A DNA stretch of 42,371 bases from Carex sylvatica (lineage: Eukaryota > Streptophyta > Magnoliopsida > Poales > Cyperaceae): NCBI GenBank assembly GCA_964058845.1, contig CAXKVR010000434.1, forward strand, positions 1 through 42,371, given 5' to 3'. The notes below the pieces were generated by a model. The model was not told the origin of the DNA. It searched no databases and saw only the letters and a list, made by a program, of their open reading frames with translations. Positions 11,488 through 23,162 of the stretch are shown here, one piece after another (the first letter of the stretch is position 1; the number at the start of each line of letters is the position of its first letter). A program made the translations under genes and the position numbers.

Positions 11488-14400
11488 TCATAGAATAGCA
11501 ACATCCAAATAATCCCCGATCTATCAAAGAAATTTTAAAGAGGTAATTTAGAATACCAAAAAGATCATAGATTGAAAAATAATATATATATATGCAACAA
11601 CACCCAAAGGATTAGAATATTGTATGGGAGTTGCATTTCATTCAACTATGGCTAACAATAAACCAGTATTTTCCCAGTGGATGTAGGTCGTGGACAATCA
11701 ATTTGACCCAAAGTTTCTATATTCCCCTTGTTTGTTTTCAGTTACACAAGTGACGGTAATTTAGGCAGCATGAGTTTGGTTGACGGATAAAAGTTTAGCT
11801 TAATTCAGGCTGAATTCCATAATTGATGCTTCAGAATTGAACTACATTAGCTGAGATTACTGCACAACTCGGGCTTAAATTAAGTTAAAGTGAGGTTTAC
11901 TGGCAACTCAAACCCTGGATTTTACCTGAAAGTCAAGGTCAGCAAGTGTTTTTCCATCATCTAGTCTCCCATTTCCAAACGAGAATGTCCTCCCCACCTT
12001 ATAAAATAATGAAGAATGAATAAATAGATCTGTAAGAGCAAACAAGAAAACTTCGGTCCTCCTGGATATGGCATCACTTCAAACTTATATTTCTTTTAAT
12101 GAGCTTGAACCTCATATATACAAGGTATCAGCCTGATTGGTATGCTAACAGATGTTTGATAAACATCGATCGATATGATACCAGAAAAATAAACCCTACA
12201 ATATTATAAAACATACCGGTCTAACTATGAAACGGCCATTCTTATCAGGATAGACAAATGCAAATGAAAGTTTTGCATCTCTTTTCCTAGCTGCTGGAGC
12301 CACCTCTTTTACCTACAACGGAGCATAAGAAGTTACATTTGAAGAGTTTTTCTCTGTTAAAGAATCATGTATATGAACAGAACTCCCTCTGCTGTTTACT
12401 AGAATCACATGCATTAACAGAACTTCTGCCATTGTTTACTAGTAAAAGCTTACAATTATTTAAAAATTAGGTTTTCTCAAGAAATAACTGATGTATAGCA
12501 ATGTTTTAAGCACTAAAAGATTAGAGTTTGATTAAGGTGCTATGGATCGCATAAGATGTTCCGTGCTATTGTCTTGAAAACCTATCGGATTAACTTCAAA
12601 TGACGAATCCAATCCGTTAAAACCGATGTACTTTATCATTGATGCATTTACATGCAAAATTTATAAATTTTTGAATTCATTTAGTATAAAGTCAAGTGGT
12701 AAAAAATTGAAGATTTTTAAGATCATTTTAGTATATTCAGTTTTCATAATTTTTTGACCGCTTGACTTTATACTAAATGAATTTGAAAATTTATAAATTT
12801 CATATGTATACGCATCAATGACAAAGTAGATTGGTTTTAACGGATTGGATTCATCGTTTGAAGTCAATCCAATAGGTTTTCGAAGCAATAGCACTAGACG
12901 TCATATGCTACCCATAGCACCTTAAGCCAAACTCAAAAGATTAAATTTCATTACGGTCTACATAACGGAAGTAGACAGAAGCTGATGCACTATATCATTT
13001 CCCTTCCAAATTACAACAACAACAAAAATCATATTTAACAGCCCTGTCTGTAAATCTAATAAAACAAAAGCATAGCAAATAAAAATTCTGAACAATTCTG
13101 GCTTCAAAATAAGTAAAGCTAAAAAGATGATATCATAAGAGATCAATACAGAGCTAGCCCTGCTACTTTTTGTATACCAAAATTGCTAGAAACAGATAAA
13201 AGAAGTACATGTTTAAGCAATCACTAACTTCTATAAAATTGACTCAAAAGAACTAGCTTCTATAAAATTAACTCAAAAGAACTAGCTTCTATAAAAGGAT
13301 AATAACTCTAAAACCTATGGTTTACAGTTTACTGACCACCAATCACCAAGAAAAATAATCCTAAATATTTAACTTCACTAAACGATAATAAAAAGAATAA
13401 AACAGGTTTGGCAGAGACATAACTAGAAAAAAGAAAATATATTTAGTAGAAAAGTATGGATTACCAGGTCCGTAAGTTCTCTAAGGGTGGCATCCTTCCA
13501 AGTGTAAATTTGAACCTCATCTTTCGGCTCTTTACCTCTCACCTTGAAGTCCTCATTCAAATGGTGGCCTCCAGTCTGTGTTTAACAAAATTACTCAGGA
13601 CAAAGCTTCAAATTGCTTTGTTTTAGAGGACTTTAATTAAAAACTAAAAGAAATAAACCACACCCAAAATTAGGTCTTATGTGTACCTGAGCTATCCTAT
13701 ACCCAACTTAGAGATACACCCAAGCCCAATGGGAACTGAAACTCAAAGACCAAAATGGAAACTGAATCTATAGAATCACCCAATCTGAACTGATAAACTC
13801 AACTTTCCTACTATATTGTATCAGGATTATAGCACAAATCCAAGCACATAACTCAGCCAACATAAAATAAAAAAAAATTAAAAAAAAGGTATGATTCAGA
13901 ATGGCATGAGATGAAAATTCAGGTAGAGAGAAAAGGAGTATAACCCATAAATAACTTGATCAGATTACAAGAAGATTGACATCAGCCCTAACCCGAATCA
14001 CAGACAAATAACCACCTGTCTCTGACTTCACCATCCCAACTTCTATTGAAATAACCTTGTGAATCTTGAATCTAATAAACCGTAATTTATCCTTTCTAAA
14101 CTTAAAAACTAAAAAATTGACAAACAAACATGTTGGGGATACCTTTGTGAAAACTCGAAGCAACAAAGGGCAAGTCTGAAAAATAGAAAATAATCCAGTC
14201 AAATAATATCAAATGAATAAATAAAGTTAAATTTGAATAAAGACCTATCATTCATCGGGATTCTTACAAAAAATAGAGTTAAAAATATACAATTATTAAA
14301 GGAGGGTCTCTAATAGTACTTACTACCTATACATGTCTGTACATTATACAGTAATGCACCTGATTGGTACAACATCAGCTTTCTTATACCTAAGCTTCAG

Positions 14401-14647
14401 AGAAGAACAGCTAAACTCACACCAAATTGGTAGGGTTTGGCACCAACTGGATATACTATCTGCCTATACCAGTAGAATGAAGGTAGCAGCTCTAACATAA
14501 TCAGATAAAGAATAAGTCAAAGACCTTCTCACGGTCAACAGGATCGAAACGAGGGCGATTTGATGCTGGAGGTGGAGGTGGACCTCTTACATGCATAGGT
14601 GGGCCTGCTCTTCCTGGTCTATTTGCTGCATCTCCTCGGCCAGCCAT
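11488..14647 (-). CDS. SAP18: SAP18 family protein, histone deacetylase complex subunit (6 exons, 155 aa)
   Basis: Coding exons in transcript order are 14525-14647, 14143-14175, 13465-13575, 12217-12312, 11926-11997 and 11488-11520, and all five introns are phase 0. The product has a Gly/Pro/Arg-rich N-terminus (1-34), then the conserved SAP18 fold: V-D-R-E-K-T-C-P-L-L-L-R-V-F at about 37-50, G-G-H-H at about 54-57, E-V-Q-I-Y-T-W-K-D at about 72-80, L-R-E-L-T-D-L, L-S-F-A-F-V-Y-P, and a C-terminus I-G-D-Y-L-D-V-A-I-L. SAP18 adopts a ubiquitin-like fold. It works in the Sin3/HDAC corepressor and in the ASAP/PSAP complexes with Acinus and RNPS1-type (SR45) proteins, linking repression and splicing in the nucleus. 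Length matches the family (about 150 aa) and nothing is broken. The third coding intron (12313-13464) carries a 411-bp MITE. The start is the only ATG that opens this frame after the leader-intron acceptor. Confidence 0.96.
12524..12934. mobile_element. 411-bp palindromic Mutator-like MITE inside a SAP18 intron
   Basis: Long inverted repeats run from GAGTTTG..TTAAGGTGC at the left and its complement at the right almost to the centre. An exact 9-bp duplication, AAAAGATTA, flanks it (12515-12523 and 12935-12943). It shares interior blocks with the element at 25977-26376 ('GACCGCTT.ACTTTATACTAAAT') and with the relic at 2640-2960. It lies within the 1,152-nt third coding intron of SAP18, clear of both splice sites. 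Confidence 0.92.
13229..13297. repeat. 29-bp tandem repeat, about 2.4 copies
   Basis: A unit starting TTCTATAAAATT and containing ACTCAAAAGAACTAGC begins at 13229, 13258 and 13287. It lies in a SAP18 intron and no function is suggested. Confidence 0.85.
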
Positions 14648-14685
14648 GCTTTTTTTTTTTAATTATCCTATATTTTTATGGTGAT

Positions 14686-15034
14686 CTAGATGGAGGTTAG
14701 CAAGAAAAGCGTAAATTAAAACAGGGAAGTGATGTAGGCAAAAGTGGAGCATACAGTCTAAATATGAGCAATTTACTCCTTCTTCCCACTATTTAAAAAG
14801 TTGAGTTTCTTGCACAAAATCATCCATAAAATAAGAAGAAACTATTAGCGGATGAGCATCCCAATCTACCATATGATAGGAATAGTCTCCTACATCGAAT
14901 CAACCATTCGATTAAAAATGAAAATGGAGATAATAATTGCAACTAGAGCTAGAGAAGATAGAAAGAAGATACTGAAAACCAGACCAGCAATGTCAAAAAG
15001 AGAAGATGAGGAAAGAAATTGAGCGAATACTTAC
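14686..15034 (-). other. Intron in the 5' leader of SAP18
   Basis: Read on the minus strand, the donor CCA|GTAAGT ends the pyrimidine-rich leader at 15035. The acceptor, a pyrimidine-rich stretch ending CTCCATCTAG at 14686, lies 39 nt before the ATG at 14647. Both signals are strong. An AG right before the ATG follows an A-run and is a poor alternative. Confidence 0.65.
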
Positions 15035-15140
15035 TGGAGAGAAGGAGAGAGAGTTGCGAGGGAGCAACAAGTAGGGTTTCTAATCGCAACTCGTAAGTTC
15101 GCAACGAAGGGAGAGAAGGTTTAGAGATAATTACGAAGTC
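15035..15140 (-). promoter_or_regulatory. SAP18 leader and core promoter region with telo-box
   Basis: On the minus strand the leader is rich in CTCTCTCTCC, typical of plant 5' untranslated regions. It contains AAACCCTA (complement at 15072-15079), the telo-box motif known from promoters of broadly expressed plant genes. No convincing TATA box was seen, so the exact transcription start is open. Confidence 0.5.
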
Positions 15141-15355
15141 CCTCAATTTTGAGAATATTGTGTCCGCGGTCCGTTGCCTAACTTTTTCCTCATTGTGATT
15201 TCTTTACGGCCCAATTTGGGTACAAAATATAATAAAAAAACAAAAAAAAAACTCGAAATTCAAACACTAAAAAAAAAAAGTCTATGAAAAATTGCATTAA
15301 TAGGTTATTGATTTTCTGACGTCTAAGAGACATTTTTGAGACGTTTCCCAGCGGA

Positions 15356-15510
15356 GAATTCGTATCCTCCAAGTACCTGAATGAACCCTGAAACGGACGG
15401 CTCAGATTTACTCTTAGTACAATTTTTAAATTGACACAAATCTCAAAGCACAAATAATACAGCACTGGCTGAGAGTAAATCTGGACCGTTTGTACCGAGG
15501 ATACGGATCC
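15356..15510. mobile_element. 155-bp Mutator-like MITE between SAP18 and PDIL
   Basis: The left end GAATTCGTATCCTC pairs with the right end GAGGATACGGATCC, and CAGATTTACTC recurs inverted inside each arm. Flanks CCCAGCGGA (15347-15355) and CCAAGCAGA (15511-15519) match at 7 of 9 positions, consistent with an aged 9-bp duplication. Confidence 0.7.
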
Positions 15511-16400
15511 CCAAGCAGAGGCATGCCATCCTAAAAATTATATAGAGTCGAAGATCATAAAATCGATGTTCAAATGAAGGAGATATGATTTAGATAAACA
15601 ACACCACACAATCTGCCAGATTAATTATATGGATGCTAGCGTCTTGCTTGCAGGTTTAAATGCAAGCATAACTTAATGCCTGATTTTGTTTTTTTTTGTT
15701 TTTCACGATAAAATTGGTATATTTTCAATTCTCAAGTAGATAAGTAACTTGTATTAATACGAATGCTAAATTGTCTAAACAATCTAATTAATCAGCCACA
15801 TAATAGTTAATTACGTGCGTCTAATCGTCCCCAAAAAGCATAAAACGAATACCTTGTTCTACAGCACCATTTTATCGTCATTTTTTTAGTCTACGCAGTA
15901 ACAGAAAGCAACCCTCCCTATTTATATGTTCTCGTTATTGTTTCCAGAGTAAAGGAAAAATAAAAATCACAAGTTCTCATCATGTTATTGTGCTTACTAG
16001 AACTTGAATCTGAAATCTCTTAGAAGTCAAATCCAATACTTTATTACTTGAGCTTTAATTAATTCTGCCATTGACTCTATTTGTTTACTGGCACTTTTGT
16101 GGAATCCGCTGTCAATGTAGCACAATATGGAATCCACCAGTCTGTCATTTCAATCTGTTTATGAGGCTCATTATTATGAACTTCCTTTAGATACAAAGCA
16201 TCTGGAAATGTAGCACTAATGCCAAATAATAATCTGTAAACTATGTTCTTGAATATGTTCTTGATTTCAATCTGTAAATTTGACAAAGCATCTGGTCCAC
16301 ACCTTGACTAATTGTCAAACACAATCTGAAGACAATTGCTAAGAATGTAACGTACGTTTTCTTTTGAGCACAATGTTGGTTAGCAAACTAGGTCTGAAAT
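15511..16400. other. Intergenic DNA between SAP18 and PDIL
   Basis: No gene supported. Near 16,080-16,290 short phrases ('AATCTG', 'AAGCATCTGG', 'GTTCTTGAATATGTTCTTGA') are internally repeated, without a clear unit. Confidence 0.4.
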
Positions 16401-16407
16401 TAGGACC

Positions 16408-16413
16408 TTTATT
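16408..16413 (-). terminator. Polyadenylation signal AATAAA of the PDI-like gene
   Basis: The minus strand reads AATAAA about 135 nt after the TAA stop of the PDI-like gene, a plausible plant 3' end. Confidence 0.55.
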
Positions 16414-16547
16414 TATCAAAATTTTACAGATAAAATAAAATGGCATTTTACAAGTTTTCTTCTACATACTGCACTGAAAAAAAAAAAAATTTAACTAGAA
16501 TATTCATAGTAGCCAGAACCCAGAAGTGACACTGCTGATCTCATCAT

Positions 16548-19500
16548 TTACAACTCATCCTTTTTCTCAGCACCTGTTTCTTCTCCTTGTCCAATTTTCT
16601 CATTAATGAAGTTCATCACATCTTGGAAGCTTGACTTTTTACTCACCTTGATCTGTAACATAGATGTAATTAATATTTAGAAGAAAAAAAAATATATAGT
16701 TTTGAAATCTCAATTTAACAAAATTATACGAGATTGCATACCGGATTTGATTTGTCTCCCACCGGATAAAACAAAAGAGCCGGGTAGTTACTAGTCTGCA
16801 ACAACAAAATCATTCACATTATCGTCAGTGCATTCAAAGTGACATAATCCACCCCTAGGGAACGTAAGTACTACCCACTACCCAACTAGAATACCTCATA
16901 TGCTAATGAGAAATCAATTGCACCCTTCCTCCCCAAATTTCTCGAGTATAGAGAAACAATGAGAAAGGGGTAGTTCTCACATCCTTGGTTCATGTGGGTT
17001 TAAAGAGGGTCCTACAGAAGGATATTGATGCCTTTTACGGGAACTGATGGTTGATGTTTTCGAATGGTACAATTTAAGCCATTCTTTTTATATATTACTT
17101 AGAACTTACCTCAAGCTTTGGATGCTCATTTGAAGAAGCATCGATTCTTGCAAATTTAAGGTTTGAATTTCCTTCGAAGTGTTTAGCTGCCTTCTCTACC
17201 ACTTTTGTTGTGGAATCACACTCCACACAATTTGGCGCATACACCTATCATTGTTTTCGTAAAACTGAATCAGGATATGTGGCGTACTGCATACATGACC
17301 AACATATTTGGTCTTTTGCAAGGCATATGGTATATGCAGTGGTTATTACAGATTTATGGTACATTTATGGAACTGTCTATGGGCAAACCTCAAGAAAAAC
17401 ATTTTCAGGGCTCTCCAAGACTGCAGCTTCAAAATTCTTGCTCACAACCTTTTCAATTAACCCTTTCTACATTGAAAAAAAAAAATGAAATTAAGTTAGA
17501 TTGGTCAAATAATCAACGAGAATAGGATCTTATATGCAAAGAAATTTTAGTTATTGACTTACCTTTGTTGGTATTGGTTCCGATTTTAAATAACGTGGAT
17601 GAATACCTTGTTCAAGTGCCATACAAAATTCCTATTGAACAAATACCAAAAAGTTAATATTGACCGGATAACAAAAACGAAAGTGAAGATGATTTGATGC
17701 TTGCTGAAATGTTACTTCTAAGTTGGCCTTCGTAAGCTTTTTCTCCATCAAATGCTTTGAACCAATTCTGTTATCAAAAGCTGTGACCTGTGAAAGTGAA
17801 TTGTCCTTTTGTCAGGGCTAATAAAGCAGAAGTAGAAATGTAGAATTACCAGGATTCTACCAGGATAACAGCAGTTCACTATATAATAGATCAAAAAGCA
17901 CAAAAAAGTAAGGAGTATGTTGATCTGCTAACGGATCAAAACCAGTGAGCACATACTGGTACCAGGCTTATCGTGGTTTAGATCATGGTTCTGAAACTTG
18001 GAATTGGAATTGGAATCGGAGATGGCACGTTTTCTCTAGAATCGGAAAAAGCAACTGGGATCAGATACTCAGATTTTTCTCCAAAACACTTATTTTATGC
18101 TTTAAACATAGAAAAAAAAGGTTATAGAAAGAGGATTTGTTCAAAATTATGTTACTACAAAATACTTCATTATATAACCCAATTGTAGAATAAGATGCAA
18201 GTATACAAAAAAATCAACAAAAAGGCTAAAATAGATTTTTGTCCAGATCCAGGCATATTTCAGTATTTTCTTATCAATCATCTCCTGAAGATATAATAAA
18301 ATAATTGTTATAGAATGTAAATCACAAATAAAGTATTGCTAAAGTTCATTACATTTACAAATTATCCATACATAATATACATGTTATATTTTTAATTTCA
18401 AATGTCAAGAAATGTATCATATGAAAAGATAAAATCATAATTGGAACACAATAATAATAATTTTTCACTATGATTTGTTATTTAGTAAATTAGCGTGATA
18501 AGTTAAATCACTCACTACCTGTTAAATACGTCCAACTAGCAATGCCTTGCGTTTCAATATTAAGGCCCAAGTAAACTTTTTGTTGCCCTTTGTTCACTAT
18601 GGACCAACTATTTTGTCTATTTTTATATCTAATAATCCAATACAACAAGTCTATTTAGTCCAAAACACCAAGTTTATTTTATTTTGTCGAAATAAAATTG
18701 ACAAAACTCTTTCTGTTAAACCCAAATTGATAAAATTAGTTGTACATTAGAACAATTCGACTTTATTTCGGTCTATTTTCTTCTATTCTTCTGAGGCACC
18801 TTCTCCTTGTACCAGGCTCATTCAAATTTTGTTAAAAGAAAAATTATTTGTTGGCAGAAAAATCACATTAATTGGGTGGAACTCGAATCGTCATCAGCCC
18901 ATTCCGGAAGAAAAATCGCAAGAGCGCATTAATTGGGTGACTCAGCCAATCAAACTATCATTTGGATTGTGATCTCACACGGAACTTAATCTCGGTGGCT
19001 CAAAAGTAAAAGAAGTAATAAGAATAAATTATAAAGAGCATGAACCAGTAATCAGTACATTGAAAAACAATTCAGACAAAAAAACTTACAAGGGTGTCAT
19101 CTGGTTCGGTCCCAAACAAAGTAAAGAAAGGCTTTGCAAGTTCTTCTTCAGTGGAGTCCACGTAGACAAACATTACCTACATTTTTTCATGGAAGGAGAT
19201 AACTCAGCCATAATAAAGAAAACAATCAAATATAATCCTGGAACTAAATTATTTGTAGATTAATCAGCGAGTGAAAATGAAGAGAATCTATTTCTGGTGT
19301 CATAAAACATAATAGACATGCAGTACCAACATAATAGTATCTGCCCTAACTGGGACCTGCTTTTAATTTTTTATCACCCGACAAACACATGCAGTTTAAT
19401 AGTAAGCAGGACATGCATTTTCCTATCTCTAATTGCTCAGAGAAGGGAAGGGTTCAAGGGCATGTTGATACCTTTGTCTTGAATTTCCTTGCAACCTCTT

Positions 19501-22168
19501 CAACAAATGGCTTATCGTCTTCGAAGTCTTCTTCTTCCGCAAAAATATAAACCTATTATCAGACAAAAAAATCATAGACACAAAAACATAATCAAAACAA
19601 AGATGAGGAGCTTATAAATGCCTCCAATATACTTCCTTCTTAAAATTTAATAACTCAAAATTTAATTCTTAATTTAAAAAAAATAAAAAACCATTGTTAC
19701 TCGTGTTTTGTAACAGACCCAACATTGGATTGTTAGCAAAGAATAACCTGCAACTTGTGGGCAGACAAAATAAATAGATGTACAAATCACTCCCATCGTA
19801 TTCTACTAAAACAATCTGCTCATACAAGTTCAACCAAATTTGAAACCCAATGTGTAGTGACTGGATTTGGTTGATCTTAGTTCAATTTAGTCTTTAGCAG
19901 AAAAAAAACTATCTATAAAATGGTCACTATTTAACTGGATAGTACACGATATGTCATATATTCAATATCATCACCACAAGCCAACAAATGATTCCTGACC
20001 ACAGATACCTCATGACTGTTGCAGGTCCACTGCAACTTCCAAATACTGACATTTTTTTTTATGTTTTTTGCAAAAGATAAAATAATACTATTTGTAAATA
20101 CCCAAAACCAACATAATCAAATACCCAACCAAAGACATAAACTAAGGAAATAAAAAAAAAATTTAACCTGGATCTTGATAGGGCTCGAATAGATCCATCC
20201 AGAATTTTCTTCGGTTAACACACTCACCAATGGAAACTTATTCTTCTCTACAAAATTTAAAATTTCTCCTTCCTCGAACTTTCCCACTGTATGGTGCAAC
20301 AATTCAGAGAGCTATTAGTATGTGCATCTTCAAGCAATCTAAAATGCAATATCTGATTGTTAAAATATCATCTACTTACCGAATTTTTCAAATTTGTCAT
20401 TTTCAGTTTTGACAAGGCCTACAAAGTTATTTTTAGAAGAAATTTGTGGATATAGCAATTTAGCAATTTCAAAATTATCTGTTGCCACAAATTGTGTTTC
20501 ATTATTAGTTGATGCGGCTTTTGCAAATGCTTCTGACTCAGTTCCCTGAAAAAAGAAAAGAAAAACAGTTGGTGCTAAAGAAAATTAAATTGACAAGCAT
20601 AGAATTCAGTCATCTAACCAACCGCTACAAAAATGTCATATTATCATTTCTCAAATATATAGGAAGTATCAGTTTACCATACCATTCCAAAGTACAAAGA
20701 AATCCTATGTACCCCTTTCTGCCCACAGTCAAACAGTACCAAAATAACCCTACTTATGTTCTGCTAAGTGCTAACCTCAATGCAATGAGAATGACGATAA
20801 GGATAATTTGGCCATTTAAAGATGGAAGAAGCAAATAAAGGTCACATGTTCCCTCAAATTAAATGGTTACATGAGATGCTTCCTCCTTTGTAGTGTTATA
20901 CATTACTCACTCCTTGTTTATAAAAGCATAGATTAAAATCTTTTACATTGATAGTAATGGTACATTAAGACTGCATAGATGGGCAGCCAGGTCCAGTGGC
21001 AGTATATAACAGGTCCTGATGCAGTATCCAGTATCTACTGGCTTGGTATAGAATTTAAAAAGCATATGTATTAATATGAATCAGCCAAAAAGGTTCTGAT
21101 GCCAATCAAGCAGTCACATCAAAGCAACTTACATCGGTAATTAACAAATTGTACCTCATAATTATCAAAAAGACCAATAGCATAGTTTTTGCACTTCTTC
21201 AAGAATTGTTTAGCTGAATCTTCTGAAGAAAGCCTGACAACTGGCACACCTGTCTTCTTTCTAACCCAAATTACTATTTCATCCCTAGTCATAAAAGAAC
21301 AACAACAACATATAACTAACATTTAATTAATTGTTGGGATGATAAAAAATAAAGGGATACCAATCACAAATTACTATAATTCTACCATATAGTATGCATT
21401 ACACAGAAAAATTCCCAAGGAAATGGTTTTACTTTGCATAATTTTCCCATCACATGAACTGGTGACAGAAATACAGGCAGCCGGTCAACTTAAGAGAAAA
21501 GGAAAGAAAGAAAAATTGGGGGTATTTGTCCATTTTTTTTTATAATGCATAAGGACACTATGCAATCTGTTCATCTGGTGCCTGCTGTGTGGGACCCACA
21601 TTGTAAATTTCAGACAGTATTCTATTATAAAGTTACACATAAACAAGAAAGTACTCAAATTATTCTCTTACCCAGTGATTCCTCCACTATATCTCAGAGA
21701 GGTGCCATTAACAAACAGCAAAAAAGTCGGAAAACCCTTGATGCCATACAGAGAAGCAACCTTCGGGTACCTCTCAGCATCCACCTTGGCCATTACGACA
21801 GGACTGCCCATCTCTCTCAGTTCAGTGGCCGCCTGAGCAAACCTGGGCATCAGAGCGGCGCTCTTCTTGTCCCAAGGCGCGTACCCAAGGAGGAGGACCA
21901 ACTCGTTCTCTTCTACCACTCTCCTCGAGTTGTCGTTGTTCAGATCGGTCACGATTTTCTGAGCTTTTCGCAAAAGCTGGGGCTCGGAGGTGGAAGCACC
22001 GGCGCTCTCCTCTGAGTCGTCAATGGCGATAAGGGAGTCGAATTCTTCGTCATCCTCTTCACTCCAGTCGAGGCCATCGTCGGCGAGAGAAGGGATGGAT
22101 TTGGCGAGGGTTTGCGAGAGGAGGAGGATAGAGAGGAGAAGGGGAAGGAGGGGTTTTGACAGGTGCAT
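16548..22168 (-). CDS. PDIL1-5: PDI-like protein of the PDIL1-5/PDIL1-6 type with degenerate active sites (12 exons, 530 aa)
   Basis: Exons in transcript order: 21672-22168, 21155-21284, 20380-20545, 20168-20286, 19472-19552, 19090-19176, 17716-17787, 17563-17631, 17389-17466, 17110-17244, 16742-16795, 16548-16652. They join without a break into 530 codons, close to the approximately 534 of the Arabidopsis relatives. The order is: signal peptide (1-22), acidic stretch (30-56), thioredoxin-like domain a (about 85-190), domains b and b', domain a' (about 415-510), and the ER-retention tail K-D-E-L (527-530). In domain a the usual WCxxC is A-P-W-D-K-K-S (97-103), with both cysteines gone, while the cis-proline loop K-G-F-P is kept. 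In domain a' the motif is A-P-N-C-V-E-C, with Asn438 in place of Trp and cysteines 439 and 442 kept. One N-glycosylation site, N-G-T, is at 154. Typical PDIs form and shuffle disulfides in the ER lumen; this one likely acts as a chaperone or has one weak redox site. PDIL1-5 and PDIL1-6 cannot be told apart here. Confidence 0.95.
17788..19089 (-). other. Largest PDIL intron (1,302 nt) with simple repeats
   Basis: Near 17,999-18,025 GGAATT is repeated several times (AATTGGAATTGGAATCGG). The phrase GTACCAGGCT occurs near 17,960 and again near 18,810. These may be remnants of a small inserted element, but no inverted ends or duplication were found. Confidence 0.4.
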
Positions 22169-22296
22169 TATTCCGGAAATGGATAGCAAGAGAAAAGGTA
22201 GAGATGGGAGAAAAGAAGAGGAAGTTGAGAGAGATCTTGAAGGGAAAAAATGAAGAGAATCACGCAAGTGAGCTGTTGACTGTGGAGGGAGAGGGT

Positions 22297-22304
22297 TTTA
22301 AAAA
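22297..22304 (-). promoter_or_regulatory. TATA-like box of the PDI-like gene
   Basis: TTTTAAAA lies about 130 bp before the chosen ATG (22168). Transcription starting 25-35 bp further on would begin near 22,265-22,275. That leaves the in-frame upstream ATG at 22267 at the very edge of the transcript and favours 22168, which also starts a clean signal peptide. Confidence 0.4.
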
Positions 22305-22626
22305 TGGGGCTGAAGGAGGAGAGCACATGGAGGGTGCGACTATTTGGGGTTTTTGAGAGGTGGTGTGATCGAGACGGGTTGTCGATGTCGACGTAGGGAT
22401 GACGGATCGGATCCACCACGTTTAACGAAAGCACAATATTGGATCCGATTCAGGCTCCTCTCTGATCGTAGTGAATATGGTCTGTCCATAAAGGATCTGA
22501 CGGTAAATATTAAATCTGATCTACTAGTTTTACAGTTGCTGCCGTTCTGCACACTGTAGCAGACTTGCAGTGTGTTGCTAGGTTGGAAATAGACGATCCA
22601 GATCATTCTAGTAGTAACATCGATCT

Positions 22627-23162
22627 AGGGCTGCACAAAAAGCTCGTGGCTCGTGGCTCGCCTCTAACTCGTTCGCTCGGTAGTGGACCGAGCTGTTAAC
22701 GAGTCAGTTCGGCTCAGGCTCGGGTCAAAATAAATGAGCTGAGTCAAGAGTTAGCTCGGACCGGATCAGCTTGGTTCGTTAAGCTACTGTAGATTTAGAG
22801 TTTAGCCCCGTATAATTTTAAGTCCAGTTTCATTTTCAAAGGCACAATTATGTAAAATTGATGTATTTTTTATCTGGAAAGAAATGATATGGATTTTAGT
22901 TGCTTGCCTGCAGGATGATTTCTTAAATTTTTTGAATGAGTTTTTTTATTTTTTTATTTTTGAATTTGTATAATAACAGCTCAATAAAGTCCAGCGAGTC
23001 AACTCGTCAGCTTGTGAGCTAGCTCGGACTGACTTTTACGAGCGAACCAGGGGTTTTTTGGCTCGGATGACTTAGATCCAGCTCGCTCGATCCAGGCTTG
23101 AACCAAAATAAACGAACCGAACTAAAGTCCAACTCGGCCCGAATCAGCTCGTTTACACCCCT
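22627..23162. mobile_element. 536-bp TIR element with exact 10-bp target duplication
   Basis: The left end is AGGGCTGCACAAAAAGCTCG and the right end, read inward, AGGGGTGTAAACGAGCTGA. Both arms carry repeated GCTCG / CGAGC blocks and the middle is AT-rich. The exact direct repeat ACATCGATCT flanks it (22617-22626 and 23163-23172). Ten base pairs is within the Mutator-like range, but the end sequence resembles plant hAT-like elements, including the one at 4543-5036, so the superfamily is uncertain. Its near end is about 320 bp upstream of the PDIL TATA-like box. Confidence 0.88.

Noticed and set aside
22169..22267. In-frame upstream ATG at 22267 as the PDIL start
   Set aside because: It lies at or before the likely transcription start given the TATA-like box at 22,297, and it would place 33 residues before the clean signal peptide that starts at 22168.
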